Assembly (NCBI GenBank): GCA_013361335.1
Contig: JABFYH010000172.1
Location: forward strand, 1-51,762
Length of the DNA: 51,762 bases
Reading direction: 5' to 3'
Source of the DNA: Gemmatimonadaceae bacterium
Lineage (GTDB): Bacteria; Gemmatimonadota; Gemmatimonadetes; Gemmatimonadales; Gemmatimonadaceae
In this document: positions 26,204-33,877 of the stretch, in pieces
Layout: every line of letters begins with the position of its first letter
How positions within the stretch are numbered: the first letter of the stretch is position 1
Notes under the pieces: model-generated
Told to the model about the DNA's origin: nothing
The model's input: only the letters and a program-made list of their open reading frames with translations
Database searches by the model: none
Translations under genes and position numbers: made by a program

Positions 26204-26311
26204 ACGGTGAACGGTGAACCGTAACTACGAAGGGCACACCAGGCTCAGGCCGGTGTGCCGTTCACGCTTCTTGATGCGGTTACGGTTCACGGTTCATGGA
26301 TCACGGTTCAC
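26200..26311. repeat. Repeat-armed hairpin element B (GTGAACC arms)
   Basis: Left units GTGAACG, GTGAACG, GTGAACC (26200-26220), then GTAAC. Right units are GGTTAC (26278-26283), GGTTCAC, GGTTCAT, GGATCAC and GGTTCAC (26284-26311). The core stem pairs GGCACACC (26233-26240) with GGTGTGCC (26252-26259). It separates two convergent genes, and both stops (26201-26203 and 26308-26310) lie in its outermost units. The core and the ACGAAGGGCACACCAG text match element A almost base for base. Confidence 0.87.
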
Positions 26312-27612
26312 CGGTGCATCGGCAGCTTCGCGTCGGTGTCGCTCGGCTCGGTGGGCGCGCCGCCGGCCTTCGCGAACTCGTCGCGCAGCACCTTCATGTT
26401 GTGGGCGCGCTTGTCGAGCAGGCGCTTCAGCTTGCGCGGCGCGTGGCGCGCGTGGGCGTACGCCGTGAGCAGCGGCAGCGCGACGGTGGTGTCGAGGTAG
26501 CAGACCACGGCGTCGGGGAGGCGGTCCGGATCGATCTTGCCCCAGCTCACCGCTTCCGCCGGCGTCGCGCCGGAGAGCCCGCCGGTGTCGGGGCGGGCGT
26601 CGGTGATCTGGAGGAAGTAGTCGTGCCCCTTCTCGTCGATGCCGAGCACTTCCTGGATCTGCGGCTCCGTCTGGAGGGCGAAGTTCTTCGGGCTTCCGCC
26701 GCCGCAGATCATGATCGCGCTCCTGCCGTTGCCGCGCTTGGCGCCGAGGACGATCGACGCCGTCTCGTTGACGTCGGCGTTGGGATCGATGACGCAGCGA
26801 TTCCCCTCGAGGGCCAGCGCGGCGACGTTCATGCCGATCGACGAGTCGCCGGGCGAGGAGGTGTAGATCGGCACGCCGCACTCGTACGCGACGCCGAGCA
26901 GCGACTTGTTGCCGATGCCGAGGGTCTTCTCGCGCTCGCGCACGTACTTCCCGCAGAGCGCGTGGAACTCGGCGCTGCTCATCGGACGCTGGAACTCGGG
27001 GCCCTGAATGATCTTCCGGAAGAACGCGTCGGTGCTGAGGAGGACGTCGTAGTCGAAGAAGATGTCGTAGATGCGGACGATCCCCTCCTCGCGGAGGACC
27101 GTGTCACTGGCCTGCGCATTGCCGCGGTGCATCGACAGGCCCAGCCCGAAGTGCGTGTCGTGATAGAGGTTCGCGCCGGTGGAGATGATCCAGTCGACGA
27201 ACCCGGACTCGATGAGCGGGATGAGCGACGACATGCCGAGGCCCGCCGGCGTGAGGGCGCCGGTGAGGGTGAGGCCGACGGTGACGTCGGGCTCCAGCAT
27301 CTTTCTGGTGTACAGTTGGCAGGCTTCTCGAAGGCGCGCCGCGTTGTAGGCCTGGAAGGTCGAGTCGATGAGGTCGGCGGCGGTCTCGCTGCCGTCGATC
27401 CGGCGCGGCTCGATCTTGCCGCCGCTGAGGAACCGGGACCCTTCGTGGGCGGTATGCTGCGCGCCTTTCTTCTCGCGCTCCTCGGCGGCCCGCTTCTGCT
27501 CGCTCTTGTTGCCGGCGGCCGATGCCTTCGCCTTGCCGGTGCCGTGGCGGGAGGCCTTGAAGCCGCCGCGGGCCCGAGCGTCATCGTTGGAGTTGTCTTT
27601 CTTCTTGGCCAT
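26308..27612 (-). CDS. Deoxyhypusine synthase family protein
   Basis: 434 residues. The C-terminal 375 residues match the deoxyhypusine/homospermidine synthase fold: [16 protein letters not shown]-like text, [38 protein letters not shown] and the active-site block AVSWGKI with Lys359. Eukaryotic enzymes use that lysine to transfer the spermidine aminobutyl group to eIF5A. Bacteria lack eIF5A, and characterised homologues make homospermidine or related polyamines, so a polyamine role is more likely. The N-terminal 55 residues form a Lys/Ala-rich disordered tail ([17 protein letters not shown] and onward). It lies downstream of the LOG gene across repeat element D. Confidence 0.88.
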   Translation of the reverse strand: MAKKKDNSNDDARARGGFKASRHGTGKAKASAAGNKSEQKRAAEEREKKGAQHTAHEGSRFLSGGKIEPRRIDGSETAADLIDSTFQAYNAARLREACQLYTRKMLEPDVTVGLTLTGALTPAGLGMSSLIPLIESGFVDWIISTGANLYHDTHFGLGLSMHRGNAQASDTVLREEGIVRIYDIFFDYDVLLSTDAFFRKIIQGPEFQRPMSSAEFHALCGKYVREREKTLGIGNKSLLGVAYECGVPIYTSSPGDSSIGMNVAALALEGNRCVIDPNADVNETASIVLGAKRGNGRSAIMICGGGSPKNFALQTEPQIQEVLGIDEKGHDYFLQITDARPDTGGLSGATPAEAVSWGKIDPDRLPDAVVCYLDTTVALPLLTAYAHARHAPRKLKRLLDKRAHNMKVLRDEFAKAGGAPTEPSDTDAKLPMHR

Positions 27613-27632
27613 CGGGATCTCGTGCAAGGGTT

Positions 27633-27742
27633 CGGATGAGCGGATGAGCGGATGAGCGGATGAGCGGCGGAGCGTGAACGGCACACGGACATTGTCTGGT
27701 GCGGCTTTCACGCTCGTCCGCTCATCCGCTCCGCCGCTCCAC
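27633..27742. repeat. Repeat-armed hairpin element D (CGGATGAG arms)
   Basis: Four perfect tandem CGGATGAG units (27633-27664) and a variant face four CGCTCRTC-type units (27711-27742). The core pairs AGCGTGAA (27671-27678) with TTCACGCT (27707-27714) and continues imperfectly through GGCACAC to a short loop. It lies between the LOG stop (27753) and the deoxyhypusine-synthase-like start. TGA is present in all three frames in the left arm. Confidence 0.82.
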
Positions 27743-27752
27743 CGGCATCCGA

Positions 27753-28805
27753 TCAGACATTCCGATTCACCGTCTGGCCCTGCGACGCCGCGTATGCCTG
27801 GATCACGGCGTTCGCTGCTTCGTGCGGGTCGTCCGTCAGCAGCATGAGGTCCAGATCGCCCGGGGAGATCTTCCGCTCCGTGAGGACGCGCGTCTGGAGC
27901 CAGCGGATGAGCCCTGCCCAGTAGTGGCGGCCGAAGAGGATCACCGGGAACTGGTAGATCTTGCCCGTCTGGATGAGCGTCAACGCCTCGAAGGCTTCGT
28001 CGAGCGTGCCGAAGCCGCCGGGGAAGATGATGAACGCGCTCGAGTACTTGATGAACATCGTCTTCCGGACGAAGAAGTACCGGAAGTTGACGAGGGTGTC
28101 GACGTACGGATTGGCGCCCTGCTCGAAGGGGAGCTCGATGTTGCACCCGATCGAGCGGCCGCCCCCTTCCTTCGCGCCCTTGTTCGCCGCCTCCATGATG
28201 CCGGGACCGGCGCCGGTGATGATCGAGAACCCCGCCTCGGCGAGGAGGCGCGCCGTCTCCTCCGCGGCGAGATACTGCGGGTCGTCGGGGGCGGTGCGCG
28301 CCGAGCCGAAGATGGAGACGCCGCGCTCGACCTTGGCGAGGTTGTCGAAGCCCTCGATGAACTCACCCATGATGCGCATGACGCGCCAGGTGTCGGTGCG
28401 CGTGAAGTCACCGGGTGCGCGGCGATCGGCGACCGGGGCCTGCAGGAGCTTCTCGTCCTCGGTGACGGGGCCGGTGAAGTCCCGGAGGTCGTCGTCGACC
28501 TTCCGGGCGGCGCCGCTGCTGCGCTTGGGGGTGAGCTGCGACGGTGGCGTGCGACCGGCGGCGCGGTGGCCTTCCTCGGTCCGCTCGCGAAGGCCTTCGC
28601 GGGATGCGGCCTGCGCGGCGGCGAGACGCTCCGGGTCGGCGCGCTTGCCGGTCGCGGTACGCGGGGCTTTCGCGGCGGGCGACGACTTGGCGGGCCTGGC
28701 GTCGGACGCCGGCGTCGACGGTCGGCGGGAGTCGTCGGTGGCCGTGGACTCGGCGGCCGGCGTGCGCTTGCTCGCCGGCGTGGGGCGGCGCTTGGGAGTT
28801 GCCAT
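27753..28805 (-). CDS. LOG family protein (TIGR00730-type) with long disordered N-terminus
   Basis: 350 residues. The C-terminal 220 residues form the Rossmann-like LOG/YgdH domain, with [19 protein letters not shown] and [19 protein letters not shown]. This is the motif set of nucleotide 5'-monophosphate nucleosidases and cytokinin-activating LOG enzymes. The first 110 residues are Ala/Pro/Arg/Lys-rich and low-complexity, like a histone-tail domain, and are not part of the family. Substrate unknown. Downstream neighbour is the deoxyhypusine-synthase-like gene, also with a basic tail. Confidence 0.86.
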   Translation of the reverse strand: MATPKRRPTPASKRTPAAESTATDDSRRPSTPASDARPAKSSPAAKAPRTATGKRADPERLAAAQAASREGLRERTEEGHRAAGRTPPSQLTPKRSSGAARKVDDDLRDFTGPVTEDEKLLQAPVADRRAPGDFTRTDTWRVMRIMGEFIEGFDNLAKVERGVSIFGSARTAPDDPQYLAAEETARLLAEAGFSIITGAGPGIMEAANKGAKEGGGRSIGCNIELPFEQGANPYVDTLVNFRYFFVRKTMFIKYSSAFIIFPGGFGTLDEAFEALTLIQTGKIYQFPVILFGRHYWAGLIRWLQTRVLTERKISPGDLDLMLLTDDPHEAANAVIQAYAASQGQTVNRNV

Positions 28806-28833
28806 GCGGGAGTGTAGTCACGGGATGGCGCTT

Positions 28834-28851
28834 CACGCCAGCGCTGGCGTG
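28834..28851. promoter_or_regulatory. Perfect 18-bp palindrome upstream of the LOG gene
   Basis: CACGCCAGCGCTGGCGTG is fully self-complementary and lies 29 bases before the LOG start codon, in the 207-base gap separating it from the divergent YggL-like gene. It could be a dimeric repressor site or a small cruciform. Besides this, the gap holds only a weak 63-codon open frame (28825-29016). Confidence 0.45.
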
Positions 28852-29012
28852 CGCGGTCGGCAGGCGCGTACTTACTGGCAGCGCAACCTGCCCGATCTCT
28901 ATGTCTTCGACGTGCCTGTCAGTCAGCGGTGGTCCTCGCCGAGCGTGCCGGCGCCTGACTTCGGTGCGTTCGGTGGCGATAGGGGATTCGGCGATCCACC
29001 CATGATCGTGTC

Positions 29013-29300
29013 GTGACCGCTCCCTGCCCTCTGCTTGGCTTCCGCGTGACCATCGAGCCCGCCGCCGGGGTCGACGGGCTCGAGGAGCTCACCGATGCCT
29101 GGCTTCACCTGCTCGAGCGCCGAGGGCTGCACTGCACGGGCGGGGGCGGCCTGAACCGTCTGGCATTCGTCGTCGTCAGCGACGCCGCGCAAGCCACTGA
29201 GAACGATCGCGACGCCGCGCGCAGCTGGCTGGACTCGCGGCGCGACGTGTCGTCGTGGCAGGTCGGTGACCTGGAGGACCTCAGCGGGAACGATCGATGA
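29013..29300 (+). CDS. YggL-like (DUF469) 50S ribosome-binding family protein
   Basis: 95 residues from a GTG. The pattern GFRVTIEP, then a helix with LTDAWLHLLERRGLHCTGGGG, then FVVVSD and a terminal WLDSRRDVSSWQVGDLEDL agrees with the short YggL/DUF469 family, whose E. coli member binds 50S subunits. The match is by eye and the sequence is divergent. Its stop overlaps the next small membrane-protein gene as ATGA (29297-29300). Confidence 0.6.
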   Translation: MTAPCPLLGFRVTIEPAAGVDGLEELTDAWLHLLERRGLHCTGGGGLNRLAFVVVSDAAQATENDRDAARSWLDSRRDVSSWQVGDLEDLSGNDR

Positions 29301-29512
29301 GAGGCATCGGCGCCAGCGTCGTCGTCGCCGTGATCAACGGCTTTCTCGCGGGCTTCTTTCTCGCGCAGTACGTCACGCGGGGCGGCGGCGCCGCGGCCGC
29401 ACCGACCACCTGGCTGGTTCTCACCGTGGCCTTCGCGGCGCTCGCGATCTGGCGCGTCAGCCTGATCCTGCGTGCCGTGCGCCGTGCCGCCGACCGGTCG
29501 CGCGCCCCCTGA
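29297..29512 (+). CDS. Small membrane protein with two helices
   Basis: 71 residues with two hydrophobic segments (about 4-25 and 38-59) and a basic C-terminus RAVRRAADRSR that should lie in the cytoplasm. No known domain. The start overlaps the previous stop, so it is translated together with the YggL-like gene. Confidence 0.65.
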   Translation: MRGIGASVVVAVINGFLAGFFLAQYVTRGGGAAAAPTTWLVLTVAFAALAIWRVSLILRAVRRAADRSRAP

Positions 29513-29591
29513 ACGGGGACACAGGCCGGCCCCCTGGACGAAAGCGGCCAGGCCCCACATCGTTGCTGATCCACCGCCACCGGGAGAGCGC

Positions 29592-29984
29592 ATGTCCATC
29601 GGCATCAAGACGACCGGCGTCCATCACGTCGCGCTGCGCGTGAGCAACCTGTCCCGTGCCAAGCGCTTCTATACCGAGACCCTCGGCTTTCCGGTCATCG
29701 CCGAGATGCCGGACCTCGTGCTGTTCCTCGCCGGTGGAACGGCGTTCGGTCTGCGCGCGCCCTCCGATCAGACGCCGGCCGGCGACTCGTTCAGCCCCCA
29801 TCGCGTGGGGATCGATCACATCGCGCTGGCGTGCTCCGAGGAGACGGAGCTGGAGCGCGTGGCTGACGCGCTGGCCAAGGCGGGGATCGAGAACACCGGC
29901 GCCAAGATGGACGAGACGCTCGGCAAGCGATACGTCGCGTTCAAGGATCCGGATCGCATCGCCTGGGAGTTCTACATGGCGTGA
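29592..29984 (+). CDS. VOC (glyoxalase/dioxygenase superfamily) protein
   Basis: 130 residues with two beta-alpha-beta-beta-beta modules. Metal-ligand candidates are His in TGVHHVALRVSNL, His in GIDHIALAC and Glu in AWEFYMA. The RAKRFYTETLGF motif is typical. Substrate unknown: glyoxalase I, antibiotic-resistance and dioxygenase members share these marks. ATG at 29592 follows GGGAG. Confidence 0.85.
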   Translation: MSIGIKTTGVHHVALRVSNLSRAKRFYTETLGFPVIAEMPDLVLFLAGGTAFGLRAPSDQTPAGDSFSPHRVGIDHIALACSEETELERVADALAKAGIENTGAKMDETLGKRYVAFKDPDRIAWEFYMA

Positions 29985-30007
29985 TGCGGGGCGGCGAAGG
30001 AGTGCAT

Positions 30008-30051
30008 GGCGGACTGCTGCACCTCCGCGTCCGTCGGTGTGTCAGTCCGCC
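30008..30051. terminator. Convergent terminator hairpin
   Basis: GGCGGACTG (30008-30016) pairs perfectly with CAGTCCGCC (30043-30051), and GCACC (30019-30023) pairs with GGTGT (30036-30040) inside. It lies between the convergent VOC gene and the ABC ATPase gene; the ATPase stop is in the right arm. Confidence 0.7.
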
Positions 30052-31556
30052 GCTTGTCCGACGCCGCTCCCGAGCCCGGTCATCATCCGCAGGAGCCCAT
30101 CCTGCGTCGCGTCCTGACGTCGCACCTCGCCGACGAGCCGTCCCTCACGCAGCACGAGGATTCGCTCGGACAGGGTGATCACCTCCGGGAGCTCGCTCGA
30201 GATGAGCAGGATCGCCGTCCCCTGCTCCGCCAGCTCGCCGATCAGCGCGTGAATCTCCGCCTTGGCGCCGACGTCGACGCCGCGGGTCGGCTCGTCGAGG
30301 ATGAGCACGCGCGCCCGCATCGCCAGCCACTTCGCGAGCACCACCTTCTGCTGATTGCCCCCGGACAGCCCGCCGACGACGACATCCGGGCTCGCCGCCC
30401 GCACGCGCAGGCGCGCGAAGTACTCCGTCGCCATGCGGCGCTCGCGGTCGCGCTGGATCCACGACAGCCGCGACAGCCGCCAGAGCGAGGGGAGCGACGA
30501 GTTGTGCAGCGCGCTCGCCATGAGCACCAGCCCCTGCTTCTTCCGATCTTCCGGCACGAGAGTGATGCCGGCGGCGATGGCCGCGTCGGGACTGTCGATC
30601 TCCACCTTCGCACCGTTCACATAGATCGCGCCGCTCGTCGCGCGATCCAGACCGAACAGCGTGCAGGCGAACTCGGAGCGTCCCGCGCCCATCAACCCGG
30701 CGAGCCCGACGACCTCCCCGGCCCGCAACGTGAGCGAGAGATCCTCGAACTTGCCGGGCAGCGTCAGCCTCTCCACCCGCAACACCTCGTCCCCCGCGCC
30801 GGTGTCGCGGTGCTTCGGGAGATACTCGGCGATGGAGCGGCCGATCATGAGCTGCACCAGCTCGCCCTCCGTGAGACCGGCAGTGGGTCTCGTCGCCACG
30901 TGGCGGCCGTCGCGCAGCACGCTCAGCGTGTCGCACAACCGGAAGATCTCCGGCATGCGGTGCGACACGAAGATGCAGGTGACCCCGCGCTGCTGGAGCC
31001 GACCCATCAGCGCGTAGAGCTGGTCGGCCTCCACCTGACTGAGGCTGCTCGTCGGCTCGTCGAAGACGATGATGTCCGCGCCGCCGCCGACGGCCGCCGC
31101 GATCTGCACCATCTGCCGCTGCGCGATCGGCAGCTCGCCGAACGGCCGACCGACGTCGAGCACCGTGCCGGTCTCAGCGAGCATCGCCGTGGCGCGACGC
31201 TCCATCTCCCGCCGATCGAGCAACCCGCCGCGGGACGGCAGCGCGGCGAGGCACAGATTCTCGGCCACGGAGAGATTGTCGCAGAAGGCGAGCTCCTGAT
31301 GCACCATCGCGATGCCCGCCATCTGGGCGTCGCGCGGGCTGTCGAGCCGTACCTCCCTGCCATGCACGAACAGCTTGCCTTCGTCGGGGCTCTGAAGCCC
31401 CGCGAGGATCTTGCCGAGGGTGCTCTTGCCCGCGCCGTTCTCGCCGCACAGGGCGTGGCAGGAGCCGGCGGCGATCTCCAGGGAGACGTCGCTCAGCGCC
31501 TGCACGCCGGGAAAGCGTTTGCTGACGTGCTCGAAGCGGACCGCGGGCTCGCCCAT
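30042..31556 (-). CDS. Sugar ABC transporter ATP-binding protein, RbsA-like
   Basis: About 504 residues with two fused nucleotide-binding domains, as in the ribose/galactose (CUT2) class. First half: Walker A GENGAGKSTLGKI, IVFDEPTSSLSQ. Second half: GLMGAGRSEFACT in place of Walker A, LSGGNQQKVVLAKWL signature, LILDEPTRGVD. It energises the permease and lipoprotein encoded upstream. ATG at 31556 is chosen; a GTG at 31565 overlaps the stop of the substrate-binding gene (GTGA) and is a real alternative. Confidence 0.93.
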   Translation of the reverse strand: MGEPAVRFEHVSKRFPGVQALSDVSLEIAAGSCHALCGENGAGKSTLGKILAGLQSPDEGKLFVHGREVRLDSPRDAQMAGIAMVHQELAFCDNLSVAENLCLAALPSRGGLLDRREMERRATAMLAETGTVLDVGRPFGELPIAQRQMVQIAAAVGGGADIIVFDEPTSSLSQVEADQLYALMGRLQQRGVTCIFVSHRMPEIFRLCDTLSVLRDGRHVATRPTAGLTEGELVQLMIGRSIAEYLPKHRDTGAGDEVLRVERLTLPGKFEDLSLTLRAGEVVGLAGLMGAGRSEFACTLFGLDRATSGAIYVNGAKVEIDSPDAAIAAGITLVPEDRKKQGLVLMASALHNSSLPSLWRLSRLSWIQRDRERRMATEYFARLRVRAASPDVVVGGLSGGNQQKVVLAKWLAMRARVLILDEPTRGVDVGAKAEIHALIGELAEQGTAILLISSELPEVITLSERILVLREGRLVGEVRRQDATQDGLLRMMTGLGSGVGQAAD

Positions 31557-31561
31557 CACGC

Positions 31562-32590
31562 TCACATCTTCAGGTATTTGTCCGGCACGTCGGTGAAGCC
31601 CCAGTCCTTGAGCTGGCGCGCCCACTGGCCGAGGTTCTCCTTCGAGACCCGCACGAGCTCCATCGAGATCACCGGCGCCGCCGGATCCTTCTTGTGGACC
31701 ACCTTGTCGACGATCGTCTCCACGCCGACCTTGCCCCAGTTGTACACCGGTTGCGCGAGGAGGACCGGCGCGATCCCGCGCTCGACGTACGGCAGCTCGA
31801 CCGGCAGCGCGTCCACGGCGACGATCTTCTGCTTGGCCGGGTCGAGATCGCTCAGCAGCGTCTGGGTGAACAGCGGCCAGGCGCCGACCATCGCCCAGCC
31901 ACGCACGTCCGGATAGGCGTTGTTCACGCGAATGACCTCGGCAGCGGCGTCCTGCGGGGTCTCGATGTGATTGAACACGCCCGCGATGGTGATGCCGGGA
32001 TACTTCTTCGCCTCTTCCTTCACGCCCTGCACCCGGTGCTGGAGGTTGGGGGCGTTCTGGTTGCCGGCAAGGATGGCCACGCGGCCCTTCCCGTTCATCT
32101 GCTTCGCCAGCTCGGTCATCACGGCCTGGCCCGTCTTGACGTCATCGACGCCATAGTAGGCGAAGCGCTTGGACTGCGGCGCATCGCTGTCGAAGGTCAT
32201 CACGGCGACGCCGCGGGCGACGGCGTCGTTGATCGCGCCGGTGACCTTGCCGGCGTCGGAGGCAGCGATGAGGATCGCGCCGGCGCCGTCGTTCACCGCC
32301 TGCCGGATGCGCTGCGCCTGCACCTCACCGTCTTCCTGCGGCGGGGTGAGCCAGGCGACGTCGATCGTCATCTTCTCCTTCGCGGACAGCTCCTTCGCGG
32401 CCGCCTCGGCGCCGGTCCGCGCGGCGAGGAAGACGGGGTTGTTGGAGCTCTTGCCGATCATGGCGATGGTGAGCTTCTTGCCCGCCGCACCGCCGGCCGC
32501 AGCGGCCTGCGTCGAATCGGCGGGCTTGTCGGACTTCGAGCACCCGGCCGCAGCAAGGAAGGCAACGGCGAGGACGAGTGTCTTCTTCAT
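31562..32590 (-). CDS. Sugar ABC transporter substrate-binding lipoprotein
   Basis: 342 residues. A lipoprotein signal peptide with lipobox LAAAGC, then a Ser/Ala linker and a type-I periplasmic binding fold (about 40-340) of the RbsB/Peripla_BP_4 kind: IGKSSNNPVF, TFDSDAPQSKRFAYYGVDD. GGAG lies ahead of the ATG at 32590. Ligand class is a pentose or hexose by family; the exact sugar is not readable. Second gene of the permease-lipoprotein-ATPase unit. Confidence 0.93.
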   Translation of the reverse strand: MKKTLVLAVAFLAAAGCSKSDKPADSTQAAAAGGAAGKKLTIAMIGKSSNNPVFLAARTGAEAAAKELSAKEKMTIDVAWLTPPQEDGEVQAQRIRQAVNDGAGAILIAASDAGKVTGAINDAVARGVAVMTFDSDAPQSKRFAYYGVDDVKTGQAVMTELAKQMNGKGRVAILAGNQNAPNLQHRVQGVKEEAKKYPGITIAGVFNHIETPQDAAAEVIRVNNAYPDVRGWAMVGAWPLFTQTLLSDLDPAKQKIVAVDALPVELPYVERGIAPVLLAQPVYNWGKVGVETIVDKVVHKKDPAAPVISMELVRVSKENLGQWARQLKDWGFTDVPDKYLKM

Positions 32591-32648
32591 CACGTGTTCT
32601 CCATTAATCAGTCGTTCCGAGTGTGAACGGCAAGGGACTTTGTTTGCC

Positions 32649-32717
32649 ATGGAGGCACAGAGAACACGGAGGACTGCACCAAAGCTGTTCTCGGTGTCCT
32701 CTGTGGTCTCTGTGGCC
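32649..32717. repeat. Repeat-armed inverted element F (9-base ACAGAGGAC-type arms)
   Basis: Left text around 32649-32675 (GGAGGCACAGAGAACACGG...) and right text 32685-32717 (TTCTCGGTGTCCTCTGTGG...) are imperfect inverted copies with a 9-base period, separated by a short AAGC-containing loop. It lies between the permease stop and the substrate-binding gene. From memory, CACAGAGGA-type repeats of this sort are common in unrelated genomes, but I cannot search here. Confidence 0.6.
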
Positions 32718-32777
32718 AAACGATCCTGCTGCTGGATGCTGGGTTGGCCATGCATGGTCGGTAGACACGACTGCTTC

Positions 32778-33830
32778 TCAAGCTGCCGTCTTGAGCTGCT
32801 CGCGGGCGAGGCTGAGGCGCCGCGCGCCGGCGCGCGTGCTCCACTGGTCGACGACGACGGCGATGATGATCGCGCAGCCGATCACGATCCACTCGTAGTT
32901 CTGGTCGAAGTGCAGCGTCCGGATCGACTGGCGGATCAGCACGATGAGCAGGGCGCCGAGCATCGCGCCGAGCGCGCTCCCCTTCCCGCCGATCAGGCTC
33001 GCCCCGCCGACCACCGCGGAGGCGATGACGTACAGCTCGTAGCCCTGGGCGTCGCCCGACGAGGCGGAGCCGTAGAAGCTCGCCCCCAGAAAAGCCGCGA
33101 GCCCCGCGGTGAGCCCCGAGACGGCGAACACGCCGATCTGGATCCGCGACAGCGAGAGTCCGGCGAAGCGACTCGCCTCCACGTTGCCGCCGAAGGCGAA
33201 GATGTGTCGACCCATGACCGTGCGCTGCAGGTAGATCGTGCCGAGGACCATCATCGCGAGCATCGTGAGCATCGGCACGGGATACAGCGTCGACGGAAGA
33301 CCGAGCGGCGCCTTGACGACCGCCGTGAGCGGCGTGGGCACGATGATGCTCTCGGCCTTGGTCGCGACGAAGGCGATGCCGCGCAGAATCCACATCGAGC
33401 CGAGCGTGATGATGAACGGATGGACCCGGAGCCCGACGACGAGCGCGCCGTTGAGGAGACCGCAGAGCAGGCCGACGCCCAAGCACACGGCAAGGCCGAC
33501 GAAGACGGTGGTAGCGCCGCCCGCCGGTCCCATGGCCCGGAGCACGAGCGCCATCGACACACCCGCGAGGGCGTAGATGGACCCGACGGAGAGGTCGATG
33601 CCGCCGGAGATGATCACCATCGTCGCGCCGATGGCCATGATGGCGAAGAAGCTCGCGTCGGTGGCCGTCTGGACGAGCGTGTTGGCGTTCCAGAAGTTGT
33701 TGATCGACGCGCCGGTGGAGAGGTCGGGGTGCGAGCCGGCGAGCAGCGCCAGCGCGAGGGTGACGAGCACCACGACGAGCACGAGCCCGCTCTCCTGCGA
33801 CCCGACGATCCGGTGGACGATTGTACGCAT
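32778..33830 (-). CDS. Sugar ABC transporter permease, RbsC-like
   Basis: 350 residues, hydrophobic, about 8-10 membrane helices. The GGIDLSVGSIYALAG and GLLNGALVVGLRVHPFIITLGSMWILRG segments are typical of the CUT2 permease, and GGNVEASRFAGLSLSRIQ is the ATPase-coupling region. A start at 33830 is supported by family length. It lies upstream of the lipoprotein and ATPase genes, with elements E and F on either side. Confidence 0.93.
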   Translation of the reverse strand: MRTIVHRIVGSQESGLVLVVVLVTLALALLAGSHPDLSTGASINNFWNANTLVQTATDASFFAIMAIGATMVIISGGIDLSVGSIYALAGVSMALVLRAMGPAGGATTVFVGLAVCLGVGLLCGLLNGALVVGLRVHPFIITLGSMWILRGIAFVATKAESIIVPTPLTAVVKAPLGLPSTLYPVPMLTMLAMMVLGTIYLQRTVMGRHIFAFGGNVEASRFAGLSLSRIQIGVFAVSGLTAGLAAFLGASFYGSASSGDAQGYELYVIASAVVGGASLIGGKGSALGAMLGALLIVLIRQSIRTLHFDQNYEWIVIGCAIIIAVVVDQWSTRAGARRLSLAREQLKTAA

Positions 33831-33840
33831 TGAGTTGGGT

Positions 33841-33872
33841 CGGATGAGCGGATGAGCGGATGAGCGGAGAAG
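33841..33872. repeat. One-armed repeat element E (CGGATGAG)
   Basis: Three perfect CGGATGAG units (33841-33864) and one CGGAGAAG variant, identical in unit to element D, but with no core hairpin and no opposing arm. It lies between the MFS stop (33878) and the permease start (33830). TGA occurs in all three frames on the plus strand. It may be a decayed or incipient copy. Confidence 0.75.
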
Positions 33873-33877
33873 CGCTG

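Noticed and set aside
27633-27742. CRISPR array
   Set aside because: Units are 8 bases, directly tandem and have no spacers; no cas genes are nearby.
28825-29016. Confident call of a 63-residue gene before the YggL-like gene
   Set aside because: No clear ribosome site, weaker third-position GC, no recognisable family; kept only as a low-interest finding.
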